DNA of 64,000 nt, from assembly GCA_019454045.1 (NCBI GenBank), contig SKCR01036123.1:1-64000 (forward strand). The letters run 5' to 3'. Each line of letters begins with the position of its first letter. Positions within the stretch are counted from its first letter, which is position 1. A program made the position numbers and the translations under genes. Below, in pieces: positions 13,325-22,550 of the stretch. The DNA comes from Zanthoxylum bungeanum (lineage: Eukaryota > Streptophyta > Magnoliopsida > Sapindales > Rutaceae). Below the pieces are notes generated by a model that had not been told where the DNA came from, did not search any database, and saw only the letters and a program-made list of their open reading frames with translations.

Positions 13325-14017
13325 GTAGTCCATAATTCTTCACGATAGTCCACGATAGTCCTCGGTAGTCCACATAATCCACGGTAGTACATATAGTCCA
13401 CGGTAGTCCACAACACTTCACAGTAATTCATGGTAGTCCACATAATCCACGGTAGTTCATGGTAGTCCACAACACTTCACGATAGTCCACGGTAGTCCAC
13501 AACACTTCACGATAATCCACAGTAGTCCTCGGTAGTCCACAAAATCCACGGTAGTTCATGGTAGTCCACATAATCCACGGTAGTCCACGGTAGTCCACAG
13601 TAGTCCATGGTAGTCCTCGGTAGTCCACATAATCCACGGTAGTCCACGGTAGTCCTCGGTAGTCCATATAATCCACGGTAGTCCACAGTAGTCCATGGTA
13701 GTCAACAACACTTCACGATAATCCACAGTAGTCCTCGGTAGTCCACATAATCCATGGTAGTCCACGATAGTCCACAACACTTCACTATAGTCCACGGTAG
13801 TCCTCGGTAGTCCACATAATCCATGGTAGTCCAAGGTAGTCCACAACACTTCACGATATTCCACGGTAGTCCACAACACTTCACGATAGTCCATGGTAGT
13901 CCTCGGTAGTCCACATAATCCACGGTAGTCCACAACACCTCACGATAGTCCCCGGTAGTCCTCGGTAGTCCACTTAATCCACAATAGTCCACACAATCCA
14001 CATAATCCACATAGTCT
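13325..14017. repeat. decamer minisatellite (about 70 units)
   Basis: This is about 690 bp of 9-10-bp units related to GGTAGTCCAC, with variants such as ATAATCCAC, AACACTTCAC, GATAGTCCAC and GGTAGTCCTC arranged in partly recurring higher-order strings. It begins just after GTCGCAGT of a partial 65-bp repeat (13300-13324) and ends just before the full 65-bp array. It is absent from A2. All three minus frames stay open because the unit lacks stop codons; those frames (Asp-Tyr, Gly-Leu-Pro, Trp-Thr-Thr runs) are not evidence of a gene. Confidence 0.95.
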
Positions 14018-14030
14018 ACATGTCGTACCT

Positions 14031-14460
14031 GGCGTGCTAAACCCCGTACCTAGGGTGTCGCAGTGACGTCTCCGTACCTATAGAGCCATAAATGTCTGAA
14101 TGCTAACCTCGTACCTAGGGTGTCGCGGTGACATCTCCGTACCTAGAGAGCCAAAAATGTCTGAATGCTAACCTCGTACCTAGGGTGTCGCGGTGACGTC
14201 TCCATACCTAGAGAGCCATAAATGTCTGAATGCTAACCCCGTACCTAGGGTGTCGCAGTGACGTCTCCGTACCTAGAGAGCCATAAATGTCTGAATGCTA
14301 ACCCCGTACCTAGGGTGTCGCGGTGACGTCTCCGTACCTAGAGAGCCATAAATGTCTGAATGCTAACCCCGTACCTAGGGTGTCGTGGTGACGTCTCTGT
14401 ACCTAGAGATCCACAAATGTCTGAGTGCTAACCCCGTACCTAGAATGTCGTAGTGTGATA
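14031..14460. repeat. 65-bp tandem repeat array (about 6.5 copies)
   Basis: Unit starts (TGCTAAC) recur at 14101, 14166, 14231, 14296, 14361 and 14426, exactly 65 bp apart. A first copy starts near 14035. Each copy contains CGTACCTAGGGTGTCGC and CCATAAATGTCTGAA. Only a few substitutions separate the units, so amplification is fairly recent. It is within the A1 interior. Confidence 0.95.
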
Positions 14461-15215
14461 TCTCCATACCCGGAGTGCCTTACCTAGCAAAACTGATCTG
14501 ATGTCTCCATACCCGGAGTGCCGTATCTAGCTGAACTGATCTAGTGTCTCCATAACCGGAGTGCCGTATCTGGTGAAACTGATTCTAAACCAATGTGGGC
14601 CTCGCCTCAAGCATGCCATACCCGGTAAGACTGATACTGGTGCTAATGTGGGCCTCGCCACAAGAGTGCTATATCCGGCAAAACTGATACTGGTGCTAAT
14701 ATGGGCCTCGTCCCCAGACTGATGCTGATGTGGTCCTCGCCCCAAACTGATACTGATATGAGCCTCGCCCTCATGCTGATACTAATGTGGGCCTCAACCC
14801 TGGGATTCATTCCAAATTCTGACGATGTGGGCCTCGGCCCTGGGATTCATTCCAAATTCTGACGACGTGGGCCTCGGCCCTGGGATTCATTCCCTGGATT
14901 CATTCCAAAACTATGCTGATGTGGGCCCCGGCCTTAGGATTCATTGCTGAAACTATACTGATACGGGCCTCAACCCTAGGACTCATCCCCGAAAATGACT
15001 GATATATGGGTCACGACCCTAGGATTCATCCCCAAAACTGATGCTGATGTGGGCCTCTCCCCGGACTCATCCCCAAATCTGAGATTGATGCTGTGGGCCT
15101 CTCCCCCAAGCTGATACTGATGTGGGCCTCGACCCCGAACTGATACTAATAATGTGGGCCTAGCCCCCAAACCGATACTGATACTGATGTGAGCCTCGGC
15201 CCCAAACTGACTAAT
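14461..15215. repeat. degenerate short repeats of family A interior
   Basis: Two interleaved motif sets occupy the interior where pol would be expected. The first is CTCCATACCCGGAGTGCC with spacing about 45-50 bp (14461-14640). The second is ATGTGGGCCTCG...CCTGGGATTCATTCC (14590-15215). Both recur in A2 at 28990-29965 and 30830-31000. No reading frame is supported. Confidence 0.85.
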
Positions 15216-16382
15216 ACTGATTCATTTCTGAAACTGACTGTACTATTGCAGCTTCTGATTGGCTTATCTTTGCCGCTTTCTCTTTTTCTTCTTTGAAACC
15301 GGTGAATGCAAAACAAAACAAAAAAAAAATGCAAAATATGTTACGTGTATGCATGCATGCATGAATGAATTTCCTACTCCGTTGGGTTAGGTCTTCCACC
15401 AGTTTTCTAGGTGATTGCTCAGTATTCTCTCTGGTCTCATGGCTCAATTTCTTGTTATGTCCCGGATTCACGAGGTGGTTGACTGGTCGCCCCCAATCTT
15501 GATTTAGCTTTCTGCTCCATGCTGTTTGCACTTGGTCAAGATGAACCACATGGTGGGGCCTTCTATATCATCATGCTATATTACATGCTATAAAATAGTC
15601 CCAATAGTTATACATATTATCGTCGTCAAGGAATGCCTAGTAATTAAACCAGAGAACATTCAAAACACTCAATACAACTCAAATCTGAGTTTTTGAATAA
15701 ATGATCTATGTCAGACTCAAAGTGTGTGTGTGCAAAGGTTCTTTCACAGCTCAATCCTTAGTAAGGCTAACTCAACGATTTTGTTTCAAAATCGGGATCG
15801 ATGGGTCAAACCAACCTAGATGTCTTAATTACGCATGCAGTTGCTTTTCCATGCTCAATATGGTATGATTTTATTTTTCTTTTCCTTTGTCTCTTATTTC
15901 ATTTTGAACTTCATTTTTTCTTTTCAATTTTTTTCCTTTTCTTTTTTTCTCTTCTTTTTTTTTTCAACACACCTACCCTTTAAGGTAGCATTTCTCCTCA
16001 TGGTGGTCCTAATACTCGCCCATGGGTAGCTTCACGCTTATCGGTTATAGGTGGTTCAATTCTTTTCTTTAGAGACTTTTCTTTTATTTTCAACCATACC
16101 ACACATCATAACATAAGCAAATCAAGAGAGACATCTAAGCAAACGGTCATTCACCGACCTACAATTTCTTCGACTAGTCACTTTGCTAACTACTCAGGTT
16201 TTCACTACTAAGGACCGCAATCAAGTGCTTACGAGTCTAACATAGATCAATTACTCAAAGCATCAGATAAAAGCACGTCAAGTGTTTATCGTTTCTAAGG
16301 TTTCACCCTAAAGCAATCAATTTCATCATCGCACTTATGTCTAACTATCAAGGACTAAAAACAAAATTTTTTTTCCTCTCTT

Positions 16383-16414
<32 letters not shown>

Positions 16415-16431
16415 TCTTTTTTTCTTTTTTT
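15216..16431. other. A1 interior, non-coding, polypyrimidine-rich
   Basis: 15230-15400 matches A2 31005-31180. 15680-16360 matches A2 30080-30760. These blocks are therefore in a different order from A2. T-rich runs lie at 15870-15965 and 16370-16432. No coding signal is visible. Confidence 0.6.
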
Positions 16432-16545
16432 GGCCCCCAATGGTCTTTCTATCCTTGCCGTAAGGTTTTCTGTTTCTCGATTTCCTTTTCCCCGATATCC
16501 ACGTTTGCTAAACTCTTCTTGATAATTCTTTCTTTCTTTATCCAT
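16432..16545 (-). pseudogene. gag: family A gag remnant in A1
   Basis: On the minus strand this fragment encodes a stretch ending ENLTARIERPLG, which matches A2 gag ENRKFMARIERPLG near 32045-32085. Immediately after it the sequence becomes a polypyrimidine run, so the rest of gag is deleted. Only about 35 codons are recognisable. It identifies A1 as a deletion derivative of a gag-bearing element. Confidence 0.7.
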
Positions 16546-17182
16546 AACCCACGGATATATATGATCGCTTTAAGACACAGGGGTTAACATGATGCATGTA
16601 TGCATGAGATGTATGAGATGCACGTGATGTATGAGATAAAATATGCATGTGTTTATCAATGGCATAAAGGGGTAGCTCCTACAGGATATACAACTATGGT
16701 TCACATGTGGGTTTACGGGAGTGCGGACAAAGGCTCTCGCTATCGAAGGTTTGCCCACGACTAGGACTCCCCACTCAAGGGTTCAAGAGACCAAGTAAGC
16801 GCACTTTTTTTATACCTTATGGTACGTGCCAACGAGTTAAGACGTGTGACTGACTGTCAAATGGATTCCCCGCTGTAGATTCCCCATAGGGAGGGTGGAG
16901 CGAACTCTCTTAAATACCCAAGCCTCTTATCGCTTGGTGACAGGAATAAACAATGAGTCTTCCAAATTAGTCCATCACAACGAGCTATGGGTAATGATTA
17001 TCTAGGTGCCTTCACAGCTTTTCCTCAAAAGGTAGTGAATGTAGGAAGACACCAAACCATCACCTAGATCAAAAAGTACAATTGATTAAACCCCCTTTTC
17101 AACCCACTATAGACACGGTCAACTTAAGCACAGATCATAAACATCAAAAGACATGATTTCGAGGCCGATTCTCTATCCCAAA
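16546..17182 (-). other. A1 leader region between gag remnant and PBS
   Basis: From about 16695 this matches A2 33380-33866 (for example CATGTGGGTTTACGGGAGTG). No gene is present. It lacks the GGCCCA cluster found in A2 at 33040-33290. Confidence 0.6.
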
Positions 17183-17193
17183 TGGAGTCGCCA
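17183..17193 (-). other. primer-binding site of A1
   Basis: The minus strand reads TGGCGACTCCA three bases after the LTR end CCTACA. From memory this resembles PBS sequences of Tat/Ogre-lineage elements, for which an Arg-tRNA primer has been reported; I cannot check the tRNA here. Confidence 0.65.
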
Positions 17194-17196
17194 GAC

Positions 17197-18937
17197 TGTA
17201 GGACACAGAACTTGGGCGACGTATGCTGTTCTAAGTTCGCGGCTTAGAGGGAGTACGGAGTAGCCCGTAGGGGACTAAACCGGAGAATAATGGAGTCACC
17301 ACCCGTGTGAACCGGGATAAAGATTTAAGGCCGCACTCACCTCTCGCAAGGGAAGACCTCAAACCGTTGGGTTCGGAATGGTCCCTTACTTATGTCACTT
17401 GTGATGATATAATATGTGCAATAAATCAACCGAATCTACTCAATAATCATGCTCAAGGGTACTTAGATCTAATATACATTCGTCAAAATAAATCCTAATC
17501 TAAGTTTGCATGCATGAAAGTAAGTCTTTAAACGGCAAACATAATTCCACACAATGAGCATATTAAACCATTGAATCAAAATAAACAAATCACTATTCAA
17601 ACATAACATAAACTAATCAAAATAACATGCATAAAGAATAACATAACTATGCTTTAAAAATAAATAACAAACTAAATTAAACCATGCTTTAAATAATAAA
17701 TAAACAACCAACAAACTATAACATGTTCAAATACGAGTTTGGATGGAACGAAAGATATGTCTCTTAAGTGGTATGTGGCGTTGTATCCCGAGTCCAAACC
17801 GCAATACCGTCCATTTGGAATCGGCTACAGAATTTACGTCATGGTTTCCATCCGATATACCATAAAAGGGAGAACATATTCCGCTCATCCAACAATCACA
17901 TCATGCCTCAAACGACTCTAATGCAATAATATTTTAAAAATAAATAAAATAAAATGAAAGATATAAGTAAAAAGGTGCCCTCAGATCTAACCTCTTTTAT
18001 CGTCTCAAGAATGGGCGTTACACGTCCGTTGGAAGGGTGAATGATCCGCTACTTTTTCGATTTGTTAACTCAACGTCTTTCCTCACTGTTTTGATGTTCG
18101 GGTTACTGTTTTCACTCCACTTCGCTGCTGTTTTTTGTTATATTTTTTTGGTCACTGTTTTAAGGGTTTAAGGGGCTGTTTTTGAGACTGTTTTGGGTGT
18201 ATTTTCTGGGCAGTTTTGAGTGTTAAACAGTGCAGTTTTTGGGCTGTTTCAGGACAGTTTCCGGACAGTTTTCTGGGCAGTTTTTGGGCAGTTTCAGGTT
18301 AATTCGGGGACTATTCTAGAGCAAATTCTTGGCAATTTATGCGTGCAGGGAAGGCAGTTTACGTGGAGTAATTTGAGGGGTTGTGTTTGAAAACCAATTG
18401 ACGTTTGAAGGGCTTGACACTCTGAATGTTTGGTGGTGTTGTGCGAAGGCAGTGCGTGAATTTGGAGGCTTGCGTTGAATGAGGCTTTAAGGCATATGGC
18501 GGCAGGGCTGTGATTAACGTGAGAATGTATGTGGCGTTGGATGCTAGGGGCGTGAGAGCGTTTGTTGAGTGTGTTGAATTGAGCAGATTTTGGCGTGAGA
18601 AGAGGCTGCCAGGCGTGAGTGAATTTGGTTGAATTGGGAAGATTTTGGCGTGAGTAGAGGCTGCCAGGCGTTGAGTGCTAATGAATGGTCCAGAGGCTTT
18701 ATGCGTTGGTTAGGGGGAGCAGATGCGGTGATGGCTTGTGGCATGGGTAGGTGTGCGTTGAGGGCTAATTGAGTGAAGGCAAGGGGCAAAGGGCGTGATT
18801 TTGGTGTTAAATGAGGTTGTTGTAAGGGGCTGAAGGTCTGGTTAGGGACTTGTTATATGGAGCAGCAACGTGGGTGAGCAGGGGGGCACTGAATGTGACT
18901 TTTCTATGAAGGCATGGGGGCTGTTGGCTTATTAATA
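17197..18937 (-). repeat. A1 5' LTR, truncated
   Basis: It starts TGTAGGACACAGAA and parallels A2 LTR 33881 onward for about 1.74 kb of an expected 2.7-2.8 kb. A PBS-like TGGAGTCACCA lies at 17291-17301. At about 18573-18680 a unit of about 57 bp (GATTTTGGCGTGAG...GAGGCTGCCAGGCG) is duplicated in tandem. The LTR stops abruptly at a 14-bp direct repeat junction with family B. Confidence 0.8.
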
Positions 18938-19200
18938 GCCTTGGCTTATTAATACCCCGTAGTATTTGGGGCGTAACTTCTCCATATAAACTCAGATTTT
19001 TATGAATTTTATATCGTCGGAAAGCTAAGATCGAAAGCAAAAACTTATAAGTTGGAAATTTTCCCAAATTCGTACCAGAAGCTAGTAAAAAACAAGAGTC
19101 AAAATTCAGATGAATAGTGATTTCGGGGTTAAGAAGTGAAATCTCAATTTTCTAGAATTTTCTACACTTTTCTCTATATTTCCAAATATCATACAACCCT

Positions 19201-19217
19201 CCCCCCCCCCCCCCCCC
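19201..19217. repeat. poly-C run (17 C)
   Basis: Seventeen consecutive C residues lie directly upstream of the TATA box of B1. Copy B3 has only a short C run at the equivalent place (about 36997). Confidence 0.98.
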
Positions 19218-19220
19218 ACA

Positions 19221-19245
19221 TATAAGGAGCACACTATTCACCCAT
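19221..19245 (+). promoter_or_regulatory. family B LTR core promoter (TATA plus CACACTATTCAC)
   Basis: TATAAGG is followed by CACACTATTCAC. The same pair occurs in B3 (TATAAAT at 37007, then CACACTATTCAC) and in B2 on the minus strand (TATATAAGG at 44979-44971, then GCACTATTCAC). Conservation in three otherwise diverged copies supports a promoter and nearby transcription start. Function is inferred. Confidence 0.55.
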
Positions 19246-19257
19246 CACAAAAGTTTG

Positions 19258-20941
19258 GAAACAAAAGGAGGATAAGGAGGAGGAGGAGGAGTAGAAGAAG
19301 AAGAAGAAGAAGAAGAAGAAGAAGAAGAAGAAGAAGAAGAAGAGAGAAGAAGAAGAAGAAGAATAACGAAGAAGAAGAAGGAGAATAAGAAGGAGAAGAA
19401 TAAGAAAGAGCAGAAGAAGAAGGAGAAGAAGAAGAATGAGAAGAAGTAGAGGAGGAAAAGAGGAGGAGAAAGAGGAGGAGGAGGAGGAAGAGGAGCTGAG
19501 TCGGAGGAGGAGGAGGAGGAGCAGAAGAAGGAGAAGAAGAATAAGACTAAGAAGGAGGAGGATTGGGGAGGCGCAGAGAAGAAGAAGAAGAAGAAGAAGA
19601 AGAAGAAGCAGGGACGAAGATGGCGATGAAGATGAAGAAGGAAGATATGAGAAGAAGAAGAGAAGAAGCAGAAGACGAAGAAGAAGAAGAAGACGACGAA
19701 GAAGAAGAAGAAGAAGAAGAAGAAGAAGAAGACGAGAAGAAGATGAAGAAGAAGAGCAATAAGAAAGAGGAGCAGAAGAAGAAGAAAAATAAGAAGAAGA
19801 AAGAGGAGAGAAAAGAAAAGACGAAGAAGAAGAATCCCTCCGAAGACGAAGAAGAAGAAGAAGAAGAAGAAGAAGAAGAATTAAGAAGATTGCGGAGGTG
19901 GAGGAGGCTTCTGAGAAGAAGAAGAATGAGAAGAAGAAGCAAAAGAAGAATCCTGAGGAGGATCTTCTTCTTCGAAGACGAAGAAGAAGTCCTCCGGGAG
20001 AAGAAGAAGAATGAGAACTCCTTAGGAGAAGCAGGAGGAGACTTCGGAGAGAAACAATTAGAAGACGAAGAAGAAGAAGAAGTCCGAAGACGGAAGAAGA
20101 AGCAGAATGAAGGAGGAGAAGAAGAAGAAGAATGAGAAGAAGAAGGAGGAGAAGGAGGCAGAAGAAGTAGGAGAAGATGAGCAGAGGAGGAGAAGGAGGA
20201 GAAAGAATAAGAAGACAAATGAGAAGAAGGAGAAGAATGAGCCGAAGAAAAAGACGGAGGAGAAGAGGGAAGAAGCCTCCTCAGAAGAAGCCGGAAGCGA
20301 AGAAGATAGAAAAGAAGAAGAAGACGCCAGAAGAATAGAAGAAGAAGAAGGAGAAGAAGCGAAGAAGAGAAGAAGGAGAAGCCTCCTCTTCTGCTGCTGA
20401 GGAGGAGAAGGAGGAGGAGGAGCAGCAGCAGCAGAAGAAGAAGAAGCAGAAGAAGAAGAAGAAGAAGAAGAAGAAGAGACGAAGAAGAAGAAGACGAAGA
20501 AGAAAAAGAAGAGAGAAGAAGAAGAAGCAGAAGCAAGAAGAAGAAGAAGAAGAAGAAGAAGAAGATGAGATGAAGGAGGAGAAGACTGAGAAGGAGAGGA
20601 GAATGAGATGGCTAAGGAGAAGAAGAAGAAGAAGAAGAAGAAGAAGAAGAAGAAGCCGAAGCTCCCGCCGCCGAACCGAACCCGAAGATCAAATAGGATG
20701 ATGATGAGGAGGAGGATGAGGAGGCGAGGAGGAGGAGCCAGCAGCAGCAGAAGAAGAAGAAGAAGAAGAGAAGACGACTCCCGAAGGAAGAAGGAAGAAG
20801 AAGAAGATTAATAATTTTGCGGGGTAGTGAGTAGTTCAGTATAAGGCAGAAACTAAGAAGAAGAAGAAGAAGAAGAAGAAGCCGAAGAAGCCGCCGAAGA
20901 AGAATCATAAGAAGAAGAAGAAGACCGAGATACAGAAGAAC
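19258..20941. repeat. 1.7-kb GAA/GAG-type purine tract
   Basis: This is almost uninterrupted purine sequence on the plus strand made of AAG, AGG and GAG triplets, including a pure GAA run at about 19291-19341. A short break is at 20810-20850. The homologous tracts in B3 (37035-37270) and B2 (about 44780-44940, pyrimidine on plus) are only 150-240 bp, so this copy has expanded about seven-fold. Long open frames on both strands (for example 329 codons on minus) are by-products of the triplet period. Confidence 0.97.
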
Positions 20942-22185
20942 AGATTCCTCCTTTTGAGGGTTCGTGAGTAGTTAAGGCTCATATGGATGTCGAATATTTG
21001 TTTATTGAAGTTTTCATAACATAGTTTATTTGATAAGAATTGAATGGAAGCATTGGCGATGTATTGGCTAAAGAAAGAAACTTGAAGTACAGTGCAGAAT
21101 TTAATTTTCTAGATTTACGTCGCAACACAAGAATGAACTTGCGTCGCGGCGTGTGCTAAAAAAACTTAAATTCAATTGCCTCGCAATGCGAGTTCAAAAT
21201 ATGGCACGAATATGTTTTAAGCTACTCTTGTTTCTTTCTAGCATGCTTGAGGCCACCTTATGGGTCTCATAGCAGTGCATATGCATATCCTACATCGGGA
21301 CATAAGCACGATAAACCTTATAAATAAGATATGATGATACATCATTAGCTTGGCTAATTTCTGATATTCATTGTCATAACTTATATGCTAACTAAGTATC
21401 CGACCTTAGATTATCTACATGAATCGCAACTTTCTTCGGTAATGGATCCAGTCTCCTGCTAGACTTTGAAAAAGTGAGTGGACACTTTAAACTGACGTTT
21501 ATTTCATTATTTTTGTTTCAAGCTTATACTTTTATGCTTTAGGGCATTAGAAGATTATTTATAGCTATTTCATACAAAGTTATACTTGAGAAAGAAACTG
21601 TTTTCCAGAAAATTTTATACAGTTTTGAAATCAAAGAATGAGTTTTTTATGTTTTTCAGGGCATGAGGTAAAAAACTCACCCCATTATGTAACTTGAGAT
21701 AGTATGGAATTGACGGACAGAGACATGTGCACATATAGATGACACTAATTTGAGATTTGATTCGTTTTTAGCAAAATATCTTTATGTTTTCCTTTAAAAA
21801 TAATTTTTTATGATATTTCGGAAAAACAAAAATTTGAAGATGTTTTAAGTGAAACTTCCTTCTGATTGAGAAATATTTGACGTTGTTTATGACACCATAT
21901 GATATATTTCCACCACGGTGCTCGTACTACATTTATTTATTTTAATGGTTTTCACCAGTCATGATGCTTGTATAGGATCCATCCAACTGAAATGACATGA
22001 CTCGTTACCCTCTGTCAACACGATTCTGTTTCAGCCAATGTCTAGTTAGGGTATACGACACGGACATTGGACGCCTAGTTAGTTTTCTAAAGTATTTTCA
22101 AAAGATTGGTTTTATAATGTATTTTCAATTGATGTGATGAAACTGGTTTCATTATGTTTTCTGTGTTTTAGGGTGGATGAGATTG

Positions 22186-22365
22186 ACTGTATAAAATTTG
22201 TATAATGATCTCCGATTCTAATAATTGATAATATTGACTATTTGTAATTTATATCATGTTTTTCGATTCTAATGATAAATGATATTAATTCTTTAGAATT
22301 TGTATTATGTTTTTCGTTCTAATAATGGATGATATTGACCTTGTGGTATTTGTATTGGTAAAGTG
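22186..22365. repeat. imperfect tandem repeat, about 52 bp, 3.4 copies
   Basis: Units containing AATTTGTATNATG followed by TTCTAATNATNGATNATATTGAC recur at about 22190, 22243, 22295 and partly 22346. It is located in the B1 tail just before the family C insertion. Confidence 0.8.
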
Positions 22366-22550
22366 TGTTTGATCAATTTGGTTAGGTGATTTGGCTTATG
22401 TAATAGTAGCTTTGGTTTAGGTATCTGTTTGAACGAAATTCATCTCATACCTATTCTAAAATAGGTAATGAGTCTCATAACAAGCTTCGTTTGATCGCGT
22501 AGGTATACAATTTGTATAAGTATGTTTGCATTTCTAACACACATACGAAC

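Larger units (their letters stand above)
9587..18937 (-). mobile_element. Family A (Tat/Ogre-like gypsy, gag-only) copy A1, degenerate
   Basis: A1 aligns with the intact copy A2 (26127-36664). It has a PPT/LTR junction at 11204/11205, a PBS/LTR junction at 17196/17197, a repeat-rich interior and a small gag remnant. It is interrupted by copia-1 element 1, a truncated copia-1 LTR, and a solo copia-1 LTR. Its 5' LTR (minus sense) is cut at about 18937, where family B sequence begins. The outermost part of its other LTR should lie left of the window, beyond element 1. Confidence 0.85.
18955..22550 (+). mobile_element. Family B LTR-derived fragment B1 (plus strand, 5' truncated)
   Basis: From TACCCCGTAGTATTTGGGG onward this matches the family B LTR on the plus strand (compare the reverse complement of 45200 downward and 36750 onward). 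The matching blocks are a TATA region (19221), a purine tract, a segment with cytosine-guanine-rich direct repeats (21115-21190), and the block ACATGTGCACATATAGA near 21725. After about 21750 it diverges from the other copies. The first ~200 bp of the LTR is missing at the junction with A1. The stretch 20950-22550 holds no gene. Confidence 0.75.

Noticed and set aside
13264..14010. Overlapping minus-strand frames encoding Trp-Thr-Thr and Gly-Leu-Pro repeats, resembling a repeat protein.
   Set aside because: The decamer minisatellite has no stop in any minus frame and its period is not a multiple of three. It arises within a 65-bp array in a dead retrotransposon.
13325..14460. Possible CRISPR-like array.
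   Set aside because: The units are contiguous tandem repeats without unique spacers, and the DNA is plant nuclear.
15801..16545. Phe-rich frames at 15801-16029 and 16337-16522.
   Set aside because: They are translations of poly-T/C runs in the family A interior.
19436..20908. Long open frames on both strands, including one of 329 codons rich in Leu and Ser and others rich in Glu, Lys and Arg.
   Set aside because: They are produced by the GAA/GAG triplet repeat, which lacks stops in most frames. There is no domain, and the sister LTRs have no counterpart.
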